A stretch of 42,943 nucleotides of DNA from an uncultured Catenibacterium sp. (GCA_900540685.1 UQGS01000013.1:1-42943); one strand, 5' to 3'. Shown: positions 23,538 through 32,320, counted from the stretch's first letter. Program-made: numbers and translations. Notes: generated from the sequence alone by a model not told the origin.

Positions 23538-24470
23538 TTAATCCTGGAATAAAGGAGTAGAAAGATAACGATCACCTGTATCTGGGAGTAAGGCTACAAT
23601 AGTCTTTCCTTTATTTTCTGGTCTTTTTGCAAGTTCAATGGCAGCATATACTGCAGCACCTGAAGAAATACCTACTAAGATACCTTCATTCTGACCTACT
23701 TCTTTACCAGTCGCAAATGCATCTTCATTTGTTACACGGATGATTTCATCATATACCTTTGTATCTAAGACATCAGGTACGAAACCTGCACCGATACCCT
23801 GGATCTTATGTGCACCACCCTGTCCAGTAGATAATACTGGAGAAGAGTCTGGTTCTACTGCAACTACTTTTACGTCTGGTTTCTTATCTTTTAAGTACTG
23901 TCCTACACCAGTGACTGTACCACCAGTACCTACACCTGCCACAAAGAAATCTACCTGACCATCTAAATCTTCAAAGATTTCTGGTCCAGTAGTTAAATAG
24001 TGAGCCTGTGGGTTAGCTGGGTTAACGAACTGACCTGGAATATAGCTGTTTTCAATACCTTCTGCTAGTTCATTGGCTTTCGCAATAGCACCCTTCATAC
24101 CTTTACTTCCATCTGTTAAGACTAATTCAGCGCCATATGCTTTCATTAATGTACGTCTTTCTACAGACATTGTTTCTGGCATAACGATAATAATACGATA
24201 ACCTCTTGCTGCAGCAACAGAAGCTAAACCAATACCTGTATTACCTGAAGTAGGTTCAATTAAGACAGTATCTTTATTGATCTTTCCTGCTTTTTCTGCT
24301 TCATCAAGCATATTCTTCGCAATTCTATCTTTTACGCTTCCTGCGGGATTGAAATATTCAACTTTTGCGATTACTTTTGCTTCTAAGTTATATTTCTTCT
24401 CTAAATGTGTTAATTCTAATAATGGTGTATGGCCAATTAACTGGTCAGCACTAGTGTATACCTTACTCAT
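23538..24470 (-). CDS. cysK: Cysteine synthase (O-acetylserine sulfhydrylase)
   Basis: PLP enzyme of 310 residues that makes cysteine from O-acetylserine and sulfide. The PLP lysine lies in NPAGSVKDR (about 41-49), phosphate-binding GTGGT in GVGTGGTVTGVG (about 178-189), and the substrate loop PTSGNTGIGLAS (about 73-84). VGISSGAA (about 265) is also conserved. GGGGGAGAATTAAC lies just before the ATG. It lies 22 bases behind metY and is probably co-transcribed with it; an Rrf2 regulator gene lies upstream of both. O-acetylserine versus cystathionine-type activity cannot be separated from sequence alone. Confidence 0.95.
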   Translation of the reverse strand: MSKVYTSADQLIGHTPLLELTHLEKKYNLEAKVIAKVEYFNPAGSVKDRIAKNMLDEAEKAGKINKDTVLIEPTSGNTGIGLASVAAARGYRIIIVMPETMSVERRTLMKAYGAELVLTDGSKGMKGAIAKANELAEGIENSYIPGQFVNPANPQAHYLTTGPEIFEDLDGQVDFFVAGVGTGGTVTGVGQYLKDKKPDVKVVAVEPDSSPVLSTGQGGAHKIQGIGAGFVPDVLDTKVYDEIIRVTNEDAFATGKEVGQNEGILVGISSGAAVYAAIELAKRPENKGKTIVALLPDTGDRYLSTPLFQD

Positions 24471-24492
24471 GTTAATTCTCCCCCTTAATTTG

Positions 24493-25788
24493 TTATTTTA
24501 CTGCAGCTAAAGCCTGATCTAAGTCTGCAATAATATCATCAATATGTTCAGTACCAATAGATAATCTAATAGAATTCTGCTGGATACCTACCTGTTTTAA
24601 TTCTTCTTCATTCATTTCTGCATGTGTAGTAGAAGCTGGATGAATAACCAAAGATTTCACATCTGCAACATTTGCAAGTAATGAGAATAACTGTAAGTTA
24701 TCAATGAAATCTTTTGCTTTTCTTGCATCACCCTTGATGTTGAATGTAAAGATTGATCCACCACCGTTAGGGAAATACTTCTTATATAATGCCTGCTGAG
24801 ATGGATCTGTAGATACTGAAGGATGTGATACAGATTCAACCTGTGGATGGTTATTTAAGTATTCTACAACCTTTAATGTGTTTTCTACCTGTCTTTCTAC
24901 ACGTAATGAAAGTGTTTCTAGACCCTGTAAGAAGATCCAAGCATGAATTGGTGAAAGAGTTGCACCCATGTCTCTTAATAGAATAGCTCTAATTCTTGTA
25001 ATATAAGCAGCTGCTCCTACATCTTTTGCAAAGCTTACACCATGATAAGATGGGTTTGGTTCAACAAGCTGTGGGAATTTATCTGCATGTGCAGCCCAGT
25101 CAAACTTACCTGCATCAATGATGACACCACCAATAGTAGTACCATGACCACCAATGAACTTAGTTGCTGAATGAATAACAACGTCAGCACCATATTCAAT
25201 AGGTCTAATTAAATAAGGTGTACCAAATGTGTTATCAATCACTAATGGTAAACCATGTTTATGTGCAATCTTTGCGATTGCTTCGATGTCTACAACATCT
25301 GAATTAGGGTTACCTAAAGTTTCAATATAAACAAGTTTTGTGTTTTCCTGAATGGCATCTTCAAATGCCTGTGGATTTAATGCATCTACGAAAGTAGTAG
25401 TAATACCATAATCAGTAAATGTATGTTTGAATAAGTTGAATGTTCCACCATAGATGTTTTCTGCAGATACGATATGATCACCTGCAGCCACTAAGTTTTG
25501 TACTGCGTATGTCACTGCAGCTGCACCAGAACCTACAGCTAAAGCTGCAACGCCACCTTCTAAAGCGGCAATTCTTTTTTCAAATACATCTTCAGTTGGG
25601 TTTGTTAGACGACCATAGATATTACCAGCATCTTGTAATGCGAATCTAGCTGCTGCATGATCTGAGTTATGAAAAACGTAAGATGAAGTCTGATAGATAG
25701 GTACTGCACGAGCGTCAGTAACTGGATCAGCTTCTTCCTGTCCTACGTGTAATGCAAGTGTTTCGAAATGATAGTTTTTATTAGACAT
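24493..25788 (-). CDS. metY: O-acetylhomoserine sulfhydrylase
   Basis: Cys/Met-metabolism PLP enzyme of 431 residues, long enough for the MetY/Cys-metabolism group rather than the 380-residue MetB/MetC type. It uses sulfide to turn O-acetylhomoserine into homocysteine. The PLP lysine is in VVIHSATKFIGGHGTTIGG (about 209); YGRLTNPTE and the start ALHVGQEEADP are typical. The ATG at 25788 has GAGGAGGAAACATAC before it; the longer frame to 25860 would begin in the promoter. A consensus promoter lies upstream. First gene of a metY-cysK operon. Confidence 0.94.
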   Translation of the reverse strand: MSNKNYHFETLALHVGQEEADPVTDARAVPIYQTSSYVFHNSDHAAARFALQDAGNIYGRLTNPTEDVFEKRIAALEGGVAALAVGSGAAAVTYAVQNLVAAGDHIVSAENIYGGTFNLFKHTFTDYGITTTFVDALNPQAFEDAIQENTKLVYIETLGNPNSDVVDIEAIAKIAHKHGLPLVIDNTFGTPYLIRPIEYGADVVIHSATKFIGGHGTTIGGVIIDAGKFDWAAHADKFPQLVEPNPSYHGVSFAKDVGAAAYITRIRAILLRDMGATLSPIHAWIFLQGLETLSLRVERQVENTLKVVEYLNNHPQVESVSHPSVSTDPSQQALYKKYFPNGGGSIFTFNIKGDARKAKDFIDNLQLFSLLANVADVKSLVIHPASTTHAEMNEEELKQVGIQQNSIRLSIGTEHIDDIIADLDQALAAVK

Positions 25789-25831
25789 GTATGTTTCCTC
25801 CTCAACCCTATTTGTTTGATAGGTTAATAGG

Positions 25832-25860
25832 ATTATAGCAGTGATAAACCTACTAGTCAA
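25832..25860 (-). promoter_or_regulatory. Promoter of metY-cysK
   Basis: On the minus strand TTGACT (complement of 25855-25860) and TATAAT (complement of 25832-25837) are 17 bases apart. CTAGTAGG runs through the end of the -35 box and resembles the half-site of the palindrome at the rrf2 promoter, which suggests joint control. Confidence 0.8.
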
Positions 25861-25924
25861 CTATATTTATATTATTTTTTGTGAATATTTCGTATTTTCT
25901 AAATTTAATTGATTTTATTTATGA

Positions 25925-26356
25925 TTATATGACATAATCATCGCCGTTTGATGAAGCAGGTACTAAATCACTTAAAGAAACACCTTCTAAATAGTCTGTA
26001 ATAACATGATATAAACCAGTCCACATAGGTAATGTATTACAATAAGAGGCTCTTTCACATGTATTACATTCATCTGCTAAACATGATACAGGAGCTAATG
26101 TTCCTTCAGTGATCTTAAGAATAGAAGCTACACTATAGTCTTCTGGAGCATGTGTTAAACGGTATCCTCCACCTTTACCTCTTAAACCTTCTACAAAGTG
26201 TTCTTTAGATAAAGATTTAATAATAATTTCTAGATACTTTTCAGAGATGTTCTGTCTAGCCGCTATTTCTTTTAATGGTATATATTTAGAACGATCATGC
26301 TGTGCTAAATCAATCATGACACGTAAAGCATAACGCCCTTTAGTTGATATCATCAT
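25925..26356 (-). CDS. Rrf2-family regulator with cysteine cluster
   Basis: A 143-residue Rrf2 protein: winged helix at the N-terminus (STKGRYALRVMIDLAQHD, then IPLKEIAARQNISEKYLEIII and LRGKGGGYRLTHAPEDYSV). A dimerisation helix and a cysteine cluster C-x4-C-x2-C-x5-C (CLADEC, CERASYC) lie at about residues 92-106. Rrf2 members with cysteines there (IscR, NsrR) bind Fe-S clusters; CymR, which governs cysteine metabolism in Bacillus and is close in sequence and context, does not need them. It sits divergently oriented in function but on the same strand as metY-cysK, which it probably controls. Its -10 box is inside a 14-bp palindrome, suggesting autoregulation. AAGGAGGAATAGATT precedes the ATG. 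Confidence 0.9.
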   Translation of the reverse strand: MMISTKGRYALRVMIDLAQHDRSKYIPLKEIAARQNISEKYLEIIIKSLSKEHFVEGLRGKGGGYRLTHAPEDYSVASILKITEGTLAPVSCLADECNTCERASYCNTLPMWTGLYHVITDYLEGVSLSDLVPASSNGDDYVI

Positions 26357-26380
26357 AATCTATTCCTCCTTTTACATATA

Positions 26381-26413
26381 CCTAGTATACTAGGGGGTTA
26401 AAGGGTAAGTCAA
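26381..26413 (-). promoter_or_regulatory. Promoter of the Rrf2 gene with overlapping palindrome
   Basis: On the minus strand TTGACT (complement of 26408-26413) and TATACT (complement of 26384-26389) are 18 bases apart. CCTAGTATACTAGG (26381-26394) is a perfect 14-bp palindrome covering the -10 box, a typical autoregulatory operator. Confidence 0.8.
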
Positions 26414-26631
26414 GAATAATAGAAATTGAACGTTGATGTAACAGATAGTTGATGTTAGAATTTTAATAGCAAATAGTGATCAACAGTTGTATAAGCTATA
26501 TGTCAAATCAAAGAAAGGATGAAGATATAACCAGAAACATTACATACACAAGTGCAACATATTTGTAGTTACTTTACTAATAGCCCGTTAATTTTTGTAT
26601 ATTATAATAAACTCAAATACAAGGAGATCCT

Positions 26632-27066
26632 ATGAAATCAAAAAAGATTATTGTAAGTATTGTTATTTGTTTAGTCATTGCAGTATTTGTAGTACCTAGT
26701 TCTAGTTCTTATTTATCAGAAGTTACGGTAAGTGGAGAAAAGAAGAAAGGTTATTCTTTTTATAAGTCAATTTCTATATCTAATAAATTAAAAGATGTTG
26801 ATTTTATAGATCATTTACCCGATGGTATACAGAAGTATGATGAAAGTAAAACACGTTATGGTTCACCTTCTTATACTGTTGTGATAAAGAATAATGCATA
26901 TCGTTTCTATAGATTATCAAGTGATTCAGATGTACTAGTGACTAAGTCAAATAAGAGTGATGATTCTCAAATAAAAGAATATGCTAGAATAAATAAAGAT
27001 AGTTATAAGACACTTGCTTCCTCAACACATTATACTGATTATGATCAATTAGATTACTGGAACTAA
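26632..27066 (+). CDS. Small secreted or membrane-anchored protein
   Basis: I do not recognise the family. The 144-residue protein starts with MKSKK and a hydrophobic helix (residues 6-22, IIVSIVICLVIAVFVVP) that acts as signal peptide or anchor; there is no lipobox. The rest is hydrophilic, rich in Ser, Tyr, Lys and Asp, and has no conserved motif. AAGGAGATCCT precedes the ATG, and a TATAATA box lies about 25 bases upstream. It is alone between the 235-base gap after the Rrf2 gene, which holds no other gene, and a strong terminator. Confidence 0.7.
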   Translation: MKSKKIIVSIVICLVIAVFVVPSSSSYLSEVTVSGEKKKGYSFYKSISISNKLKDVDFIDHLPDGIQKYDESKTRYGSPSYTVVIKNNAYRFYRLSSDSDVLVTKSNKSDDSQIKEYARINKDSYKTLASSTHYTDYDQLDYWN

Positions 27067-27073
27067 CATAGTT

Positions 27074-27099
27074 ATTCCTACCACATTTGTGGTAGGAAT
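27074..27099 (+). terminator. Terminator of the 26632-27066 gene
   Basis: ATTCCTACCAC (27074-27084) and GTGGTAGGAAT (27089-27099) form an 11-bp stem with loop ATTT, followed by CTTTTT. Confidence 0.93.
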
Positions 27100-27122
27100 C
27101 TTTTTATTTGAACGTAAAAAAA

Positions 27123-27142
27123 AGAGAAGCCTAAGCTTCTCT
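27123..27142 (-). terminator. Terminator of fba
   Basis: AGAGAAGC and GCTTCTCT form an 8-bp stem with loop CTAA, followed by a T-run on the minus strand. Confidence 0.88.
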
Positions 27143-27152
27143 CTTAAATAAA

Positions 27153-28025
27153 TTATTCAGCAGCTTTACCGATGCAACCAAATACTTCCATTCTGTCTTT
27201 TACGCAGTCTCTGATAGCCTGAGCACCTGGAGCAAGTAATTTACGAGGGTCATAACCTTTACCCTGCTGATCCTTACCTTCTTCGATGTACTTTCTAGTA
27301 GCTTTCTGGAAGTATAACTGACATTCAGTGTTAACGTTGATCTTAGATACACCTAAGCCAATTGCTTTCTTAACCTGTTCATCAGGAATTCCTGAACCAC
27401 CATGAAGAACTAATGGTAAGATACCAGTTTCTTTCTGGATAGCATCTAATGCTTCGAACTGTAAACCAGCCCAGTTTGCAGGGTATACACCATGGATATT
27501 ACCGATACCAGCAGCTAAGAAGTCAACTCCTAAGTCAGCAATCATCTTACATTCTTTAGGATCTGCTACTTCACCCATACCAATAACACCATCTTCTTCT
27601 CCACCGATTGAACCTACTTCAGCTTCGATAGATACACCTTTAGCATGGCATAATTCAACTAATTCTTTAGTCTTTTCGATGTTTTCTTCGATTGAATAAT
27701 GAGAACCATCGAACATGATTGAAGTGAATCCAGCTGCTAATGCTGCCTTAGCACCTTCATATGAACCGTGGTCTAAGTGTAATGCTACTGGTACAGTGAT
27801 ATTTAAAGATTCTACCATTGCTTTAACCATAGCAGCTACAGTTGTGAAACCTGTCATATATTTTGCAGCACCTTCAGATACACCTAAGATTACTGGTGCA
27901 TTTAATTCCTGTGCTTCTAAAAGAATAGACTTTGTCCATTCAAGGTTATTGATGTTGAACTGTCCAACACCATAATGGCCTGCTTTAGCCTTTTTTAACA
28001 TTTCTGTTGCGGAAACTAATCCCAT
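27153..28025 (-). CDS. fba: Class II fructose-bisphosphate aldolase
   Basis: Zinc-dependent aldolase of 290 residues that splits fructose-1,6-bisphosphate in glycolysis, or a close class II relative. The zinc-binding HLDHGSYEGAKAAL block is at about residues 82-95 and the second, LVLHGGSGIPDEQV, at about 206-219; a conserved NTEC region (NVNTECQLYF) follows. The N-terminus MGLVSATEMLKKAKAGHYGVGQ and the ending are typical of FbaA/GatY relatives; tagatose-bisphosphate aldolase activity cannot be excluded. AAGGAGAGATAAT precedes the ATG. Single gene with its own terminator. Confidence 0.95.
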   Translation of the reverse strand: MGLVSATEMLKKAKAGHYGVGQFNINNLEWTKSILLEAQELNAPVILGVSEGAAKYMTGFTTVAAMVKAMVESLNITVPVALHLDHGSYEGAKAALAAGFTSIMFDGSHYSIEENIEKTKELVELCHAKGVSIEAEVGSIGGEEDGVIGMGEVADPKECKMIADLGVDFLAAGIGNIHGVYPANWAGLQFEALDAIQKETGILPLVLHGGSGIPDEQVKKAIGLGVSKINVNTECQLYFQKATRKYIEEGKDQQGKGYDPRKLLAPGAQAIRDCVKDRMEVFGCIGKAAE

Positions 28026-28110
28026 AATATTATCTCTCCTTTTCTTTTATACTTCCATAATACTCTTTTTTCTTGTCTATTACTAGAAAAATTAAAAGAT
28101 GTAAACGTTT

Positions 28111-28392
28111 TTATTTTAGATTATTTTCTTTTTCATTTAGGTGGCTTAAAAAGCCTTCTATTTCCTGCTTTGTATAATAAGCAGGATTATCATCAAGTAT
28201 CTCTTTTAACTGCTCCTGATAGTCTTTTTGATACCCTATACGCTTATTTAATAAACGTATCGCAAGTGTCTGCTGGTAGGCAATATTTGTGTGAAGAAAC
28301 CTCTTCAATTGTAGATTTGTATATTCATAAGCATAGTCTAGTGGAAGATCATCGATATAACCCTGTTTCCTTAAACTATGCAGATCTTTCAT
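28111..28392 (-). CDS. Small helical protein, unknown function
   Basis: A 93-residue protein I do not recognise. It is rich in Lys, Glu, Tyr and Leu and looks mostly helical, with no membrane segment or cysteine. Its ATG lies inside the last codons of the PatB-type gene (17-base overlap), so its translation is coupled to it. It is the last gene of the operon that starts at 30560. Its stop lies 86 bases before the fba start and no obvious terminator is seen in between. Confidence 0.65.
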   Translation of the reverse strand: MKDLHSLRKQGYIDDLPLDYAYEYTNLQLKRFLHTNIAYQQTLAIRLLNKRIGYQKDYQEQLKEILDDNPAYYTKQEIEGFLSHLNEKENNLK

Positions 28393-29551
28393 CTAGTGCC
28401 TTCTTTAATTGTAAACAAGCTTTCTCTACAGTACTTCTAGGACATGCAAGGTTAAATCTTTCAAAACCTGATCCTTCTTCACCAAACACATAACCTTCAT
28501 CTAACCAAAGATGTGCTTTATGCAGCATGAAGTCTTCCTGTTCTTCATTACTCATACCAAGTGTTCTCATATCCACCCAGGCAAGATATAAGCCTTGTGG
28601 ATCAATAAGAGACATACCAGGACATTCAGTCTTTAAGAAGTGATCAAGATAATCCATATTCCCTTTAATATAATCTAAAAGCTGATTAACCCATTCATCA
28701 CCTTTAGTATAAGCGACTGTTGTCGCAATAAATCCTAGTATTGTAGGATCAGAAATAGAATGACTCATCTTCACTTCCTTAAACTGATTTCTTAGCTTTT
28801 CATCCGCAATAATAGCTGCAGAAGTCTGAAGTGCAGCTAAGTTGAATGTCTTAGAAGCGGCAGTGAGTACGATTGAGAAATTCTTATATTCAGGATCTAC
28901 TTCATAGAATGCGATATGCTTATGAGGCGCATAGACAAAATCCATATGGATTTCATCTGATACTACAAACACATTATGTTTTTTACAGATATCTCCAATT
29001 GTTTTTAATTCTTCTTTAGTCCATACTTTACCCACTGGATTATGTGGATTACAGAAGATCATCATCTTAACGTTTTCTTCTATAATCTTAGTTTCAAATG
29101 CTTTGTAATCAAGCGTATATTGGTTGTCTTTTAAATCAAGAGGCATTCTTACAATACGTCTGCCATTATTCTTAATAGCACGATAGAATGGATAATAAAC
29201 TGGTGTTAAAACAAGTACACTCTCCTCTTTTTTAGTATAAGCTTCTACTGCAAGATGAAAGGCAGTGACAACACCCGGTGTAGGGACGATCCAGTCTTTT
29301 TCAACATGGAAATCATGTCTACGTTTCATCCATCCTACAACACTTTCTAAGTATTCTTCTGGGATTGTACTATAGCCATAAATACCATCTGACACACGTT
29401 TAGAGAGTGCTTCTGGAATATCTGGTAATGTTTTGAAATCCATATCTGCAACCCACATAGGAATCATATCAGGATCATCTGTATGACCTGCATCATATTT
29501 TGCACAGTTTGTATGATGTCTATCATAGACTGTATCAAAATCATACTTCAT
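28376..29551 (-). CDS. PatB/MalY-type PLP C-S lyase
   Basis: Class I/II-fold aminotransferase-like lyase of 391 residues, family PatB/MalY, cutting the C-S bond of cystathionine or cysteine to release sulfide or homocysteine. The start YDFDTVYDRHHTNCAKYD, WVADMDF, the PLP lysine in TAASKTFNLAAL (about 230) and CNPHNPVG (about 168) are diagnostic. GGAGGTATTGCG precedes the ATG. Its start overlaps the end of the TrmH-type gene by 4 bases (ATGA), so they are co-expressed. With metY and cysK elsewhere in the window it adds a further sulfur amino acid enzyme. Confidence 0.93.
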   Translation of the reverse strand: MKYDFDTVYDRHHTNCAKYDAGHTDDPDMIPMWVADMDFKTLPDIPEALSKRVSDGIYGYSTIPEEYLESVVGWMKRRHDFHVEKDWIVPTPGVVTAFHLAVEAYTKKEESVLVLTPVYYPFYRAIKNNGRRIVRMPLDLKDNQYTLDYKAFETKIIEENVKMMIFCNPHNPVGKVWTKEELKTIGDICKKHNVFVVSDEIHMDFVYAPHKHIAFYEVDPEYKNFSIVLTAASKTFNLAALQTSAAIIADEKLRNQFKEVKMSHSISDPTILGFIATTVAYTKGDEWVNQLLDYIKGNMDYLDHFLKTECPGMSLIDPQGLYLAWVDMRTLGMSNEEQEDFMLHKAHLWLDEGYVFGEEGSGFERFNLACPRSTVEKACLQLKKALDERSA

Positions 29552-30279
29552 CGCAATACCTCCTGTTTATTAAACGCATCCTGTGAGAAGTGGAATAAAC
29601 CAATACCTACAGACTGTGCTAAGTTAAGTGAATCAATCGCATTTGTATGAGGAATAAAGACACTTTGTCCATATGTCATATAAATATCATCGAGTCCTGA
29701 TGATTCATTTCCAAAGATCAGTGAATGAGGTATGACAGGTTTCACCTGATGAATGTTCTTAGCACCTTTCAACATAAATGGATAACATTGATGATCACCA
29801 AATTCTTTAAGATATTCATCAATACTTTCATAATAATGAATACGTAAAGAAAATAATGCACCCATAGAAGAACGAACAACATGTGGATTAAAGATATCAA
29901 CTGCTGGACGAATAATAGCTAAGTCCTGATAACCAAATCCTAACATTGTACGCATGATAGTTCCCATATTACCCATATCCATAGGATTCACTAATACAAT
30001 ATGATTCCCCTTCTGTAAAGGTTCATAGAATGTCTTAAATACCCCAATCGCATAACAATTAGACTTTGGTGAAAGCTTATTAATTGTCGCATCATGGACA
30101 TCAACAGGAATATGATGTAACGCACATAATTCCTTGATTTTAGGATATCCTCTGTTTTCTTCTATTGAAGAGTGTACAACCACTCTTTTCACAATATCTG
30201 GTTTATGTTCTAATAATTCTATTGTAGGAAAGACACCCAATGTATAAGAGGAGTCATCACCTTTTTTATATAACTTCAT
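29548..30279 (-). CDS. TrmH-family RNA 2'-O-methyltransferase
   Basis: SPOUT-type RNA methyltransferase of 243 residues. The three family motifs are visible: NMGTIMRTMLGFG (about 103-115, motif 1), LIFGNESSGL (about 187-196, motif 2) and SLNLAQSVGIGLF (about 218-230, motif 3). The N-terminal part is shorter and unusual for RlmB, so the target ribose (tRNA or rRNA) is not known. GAGGAGGAAGTT is right before the ATG. The stop overlaps the PatB start. It lies 11 bases after the 30291-30560 gene, so all form one operon. Confidence 0.9.
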   Translation of the reverse strand: MKLYKKGDDSSYTLGVFPTIELLEHKPDIVKRVVVHSSIEENRGYPKIKELCALHHIPVDVHDATINKLSPKSNCYAIGVFKTFYEPLQKGNHIVLVNPMDMGNMGTIMRTMLGFGYQDLAIIRPAVDIFNPHVVRSSMGALFSLRIHYYESIDEYLKEFGDHQCYPFMLKGAKNIHQVKPVIPHSLIFGNESSGLDDIYMTYGQSVFIPHTNAIDSLNLAQSVGIGLFHFSQDAFNKQEVLR

Positions 30280-30290
30280 AACTTCCTCCT

Positions 30291-30560
30291 CTATGCATCT
30301 TCATTAATACTCTTAATAGTCTGTAATTCATCTTCTGCATTCTTCTTTAATGCTTCAAAGTGTTTAGGATCTTGTTTAGCTCCTTTATCAATGAGTTCTA
30401 GTAGTTCACGATATTTTTCTACTACAACCTCCATTAATGATTCTTTTACTTTGTAGTCTAATTCATCACGTGCCTGCTGATGAATACGATTTAATGATTT
30501 ATATTGTTCTCTAAACACAAGGTCATAATCCACCTTTGATTTTCTAGAAAATAGTCCCAT
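30291..30560 (-). CDS. Small helical protein, unknown function
   Basis: An 89-residue, highly charged protein with no membrane helix or cysteine. It begins MGLFSRKSKVDYD and is mainly long helices of Glu, Lys and Leu, as in a small coiled-coil protein. No function is recognised. A perfect GAAGGAGGAGTACTT site precedes the ATG. It leads the operon with the TrmH-type and PatB genes and lies just 11 bases before the next start. Confidence 0.65.
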   Translation of the reverse strand: MGLFSRKSKVDYDLVFREQYKSLNRIHQQARDELDYKVKESLMEVVVEKYRELLELIDKGAKQDPKHFEALKKNAEDELQTIKSINEDA

Positions 30561-30603
30561 AAGTACTCCTCCTTCATCTCATTTATTATACTATAGAACA
30601 CAA

Positions 30604-30630
30604 AAATAGTCACAAATAATGTGACTATTT
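30604..30630 (-). terminator. Terminator of the aldo/keto reductase gene
   Basis: AAATAGTCAC (30604-30613) and GTGACTATTT (30621-30630) form a 10-bp stem that includes the stop codon. The minus strand continues as TTTTTGTG. Confidence 0.7.
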
Positions 30631-31596
30631 AGTATTCGTTGCCATGACACCTACTAATGGATGTGGCTGATATGGTTCTTCTAGATATTGTTTTTCTTCT
30701 TCAGTTAATTCTAGTTCTGTCGCAAGTACAGCTGTATCAATATGTTTAAGTTTTGTTGCCCCTACAACAGGTGCTGCCACTTTAGACATCAGCCAGGATA
30801 ATGATACTTCACTCATAGAAACATGATGCTTTGATGCAAGTTCTTCTACACGTTGAATAATTTCTAAATCTAAATCACTTGATGCATCATATTTACTTAA
30901 TGCGTATGTATCCTGTTCTAGTCTTTGTGATGTAACTCCTGGATGTTTTGCGAGACGTCCTGAAGCAAGTGCACTATAAGGTGTCATCGCAATATTCTGT
31001 TCATCACAATAACGTTTCATTTCTCTTTCTTCTTCTCTAAAGATGAGATTATAGTGGCCCTGTACACTCACAAAGCCCTGTAATCCTCTTTCTTTCGCAA
31101 TAGTATTAGCCATAGCCAATTGATACGCAAAACAGTTGGAAATACCTATTTCCTTAATCTTACCTTCTTTAATAAAGTCATTGAGTATTTCTAATGTTTC
31201 TTCAATAGGTGTTTGATAATCCCACATATGCATAATATAGAGATCAATATAATCAGTCTGTAATCTTCTTAAACTATTATTCAAACATTCAGTGAGATAT
31301 GTTCTTGAATCAATAGAATCATCACTCTTAGGTGTATATTTAGTCGCAATCACGACATCTTCACGATGTCCATATTCTTTAATTGCACGTCCTAAATATT
31401 CTTCACTCGTCCCTGATTGATAGCTCATAGCTGTATCAAAGAAGTTAATACCTGATTCTAAAGCATGGAAAATAATCTTTTTAGAGTCTTCATAAGGTAA
31501 TGTCCAGGAATGCATACCTTGAGAAGCATCTCCAAATCCCATACATCCTAAACATACCTTAGATACTTTTAATGAACCAATCTGTGTATATTTCAT
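30625..31596 (-). CDS. Aldo/keto reductase
   Basis: NADPH-dependent aldo/keto reductase (YdhF/YajO-like group) of 323 residues. The catalytic tetrad is complete: FFDTAMSY (Asp and Tyr near 50-57), ATKYTPKS (Lys near 81) and YIMHMWDY (His near 118). GISNC (about 160) and SGRLA are further family markers. The physiological substrate cannot be told. The start is the ATG at 31596 with CAGGAGGAACAACT; the longer frame to 31620 would include that site. A TetR-type gene lies directly upstream on the same strand and is the likely controller. Confidence 0.92.
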   Translation of the reverse strand: MKYTQIGSLKVSKVCLGCMGFGDASQGMHSWTLPYEDSKKIIFHALESGINFFDTAMSYQSGTSEEYLGRAIKEYGHREDVVIATKYTPKSDDSIDSRTYLTECLNNSLRRLQTDYIDLYIMHMWDYQTPIEETLEILNDFIKEGKIKEIGISNCFAYQLAMANTIAKERGLQGFVSVQGHYNLIFREEEREMKRYCDEQNIAMTPYSALASGRLAKHPGVTSQRLEQDTYALSKYDASSDLDLEIIQRVEELASKHHVSMSEVSLSWLMSKVAAPVVGATKLKHIDTAVLATELELTEEEKQYLEEPYQPHPLVGVMATNTK

Positions 31597-31645
31597 AGTT
31601 GTTCCTCCTGGCATTATCATAATTGATATAAGAAAAAATATCCAA

Positions 31646-31682
31646 AGACAAATAAGTACTTCTATCTATAAATAGACAAATA
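31646..31682. repeat. Repeated AGACAAATA in the AKR promoter region
   Basis: AGACAAATA occurs at 31646-31654 and 31674-31682, 28 bases apart, on either side of a near palindrome (CTATCTATAAATAG). These may be operators for the adjacent TetR-type regulator. Confidence 0.4.
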
Positions 31683-31689
31683 GCTCTAT

Positions 31690-32235
31690 TTATCTATATG
31701 GACATTGTTCTTTTAATAAGTCCTTTAGTCCTAAGTAACGCATATGATTGATGTTGTCTACAAGTTCATCAATAGGTTCCTTCATTCCTTCTAGAATCCA
31801 TTGAAGGACCATACTATGAGAGGCATTGGTATGGTAGAGTGTCGCAAATCTAAGTTCTTTTGATAATGGTTCACCTATGCAGTATTCATGCCATTTCAGA
31901 TCAAATTCTATACAATGATGAAGCATATGTTCCTTTAAAGAGTTCTGTCCATCTAATGCAGAGGCCTGTTCAATAAATGTTTCATACTTCTTTAAGCTAT
32001 TAAGTGTCTGAGTCAATGATTGTTTAAAGTCAATGGACATATCTTCATCAAATTCATTCACAATCACGCTATCATAGACATATGCAATAAGGTCATTCTT
32101 ATCTAGAAAATGATTATAGAATGTCTGTCTTGAGAGTTCTGTATCCTCTAATAAGTCTCCTATTGTAATCTTAGATAATGGTTTCTTATTCAAAAGTAAG
32201 AGTAAACTGTTAGAAAAAGCTTTTTTAATATTCAT
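31690..32235 (-). CDS. TetR/AcrR-family regulator
   Basis: A 181-residue TetR-type regulator. The N-terminal helix-turn-helix is seen in KPLSKITIGDLLEDTELSRQ with TFYNHFLDKNDLIAYVYD behind it; the rest is a poorly conserved ligand domain. It resembles the group whose C-terminal half (KEHMLHHCIEFDLKWHEY) belongs to DhaS-like proteins. AAAGGTGATAAC lies before the ATG. It is followed 90 bases later by the aldo/keto reductase gene on the same strand; the repeated words in the gap fit a local operator. Divergent from the RlmA-type gene. Confidence 0.88.
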   Translation of the reverse strand: MNIKKAFSNSLLLLLNKKPLSKITIGDLLEDTELSRQTFYNHFLDKNDLIAYVYDSVIVNEFDEDMSIDFKQSLTQTLNSLKKYETFIEQASALDGQNSLKEHMLHHCIEFDLKWHEYCIGEPLSKELRFATLYHTNASHSMVLQWILEGMKEPIDELVDNINHMRYLGLKDLLKEQCPYR

Positions 32236-32320
32236 GTTATCACCTTTAATTATTTTACATCTTTCATTTAAAGTATGCTATTATATCATTGCAAAAGCGA
32301 TAGAAACGAGGTAAATAAAA

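Noticed and set aside
26432..26455. Two copies of GTTGATGT upstream of the 26632 gene
   Set aside because: Only two short copies with no fixed relation to a promoter; too weak to call a site.
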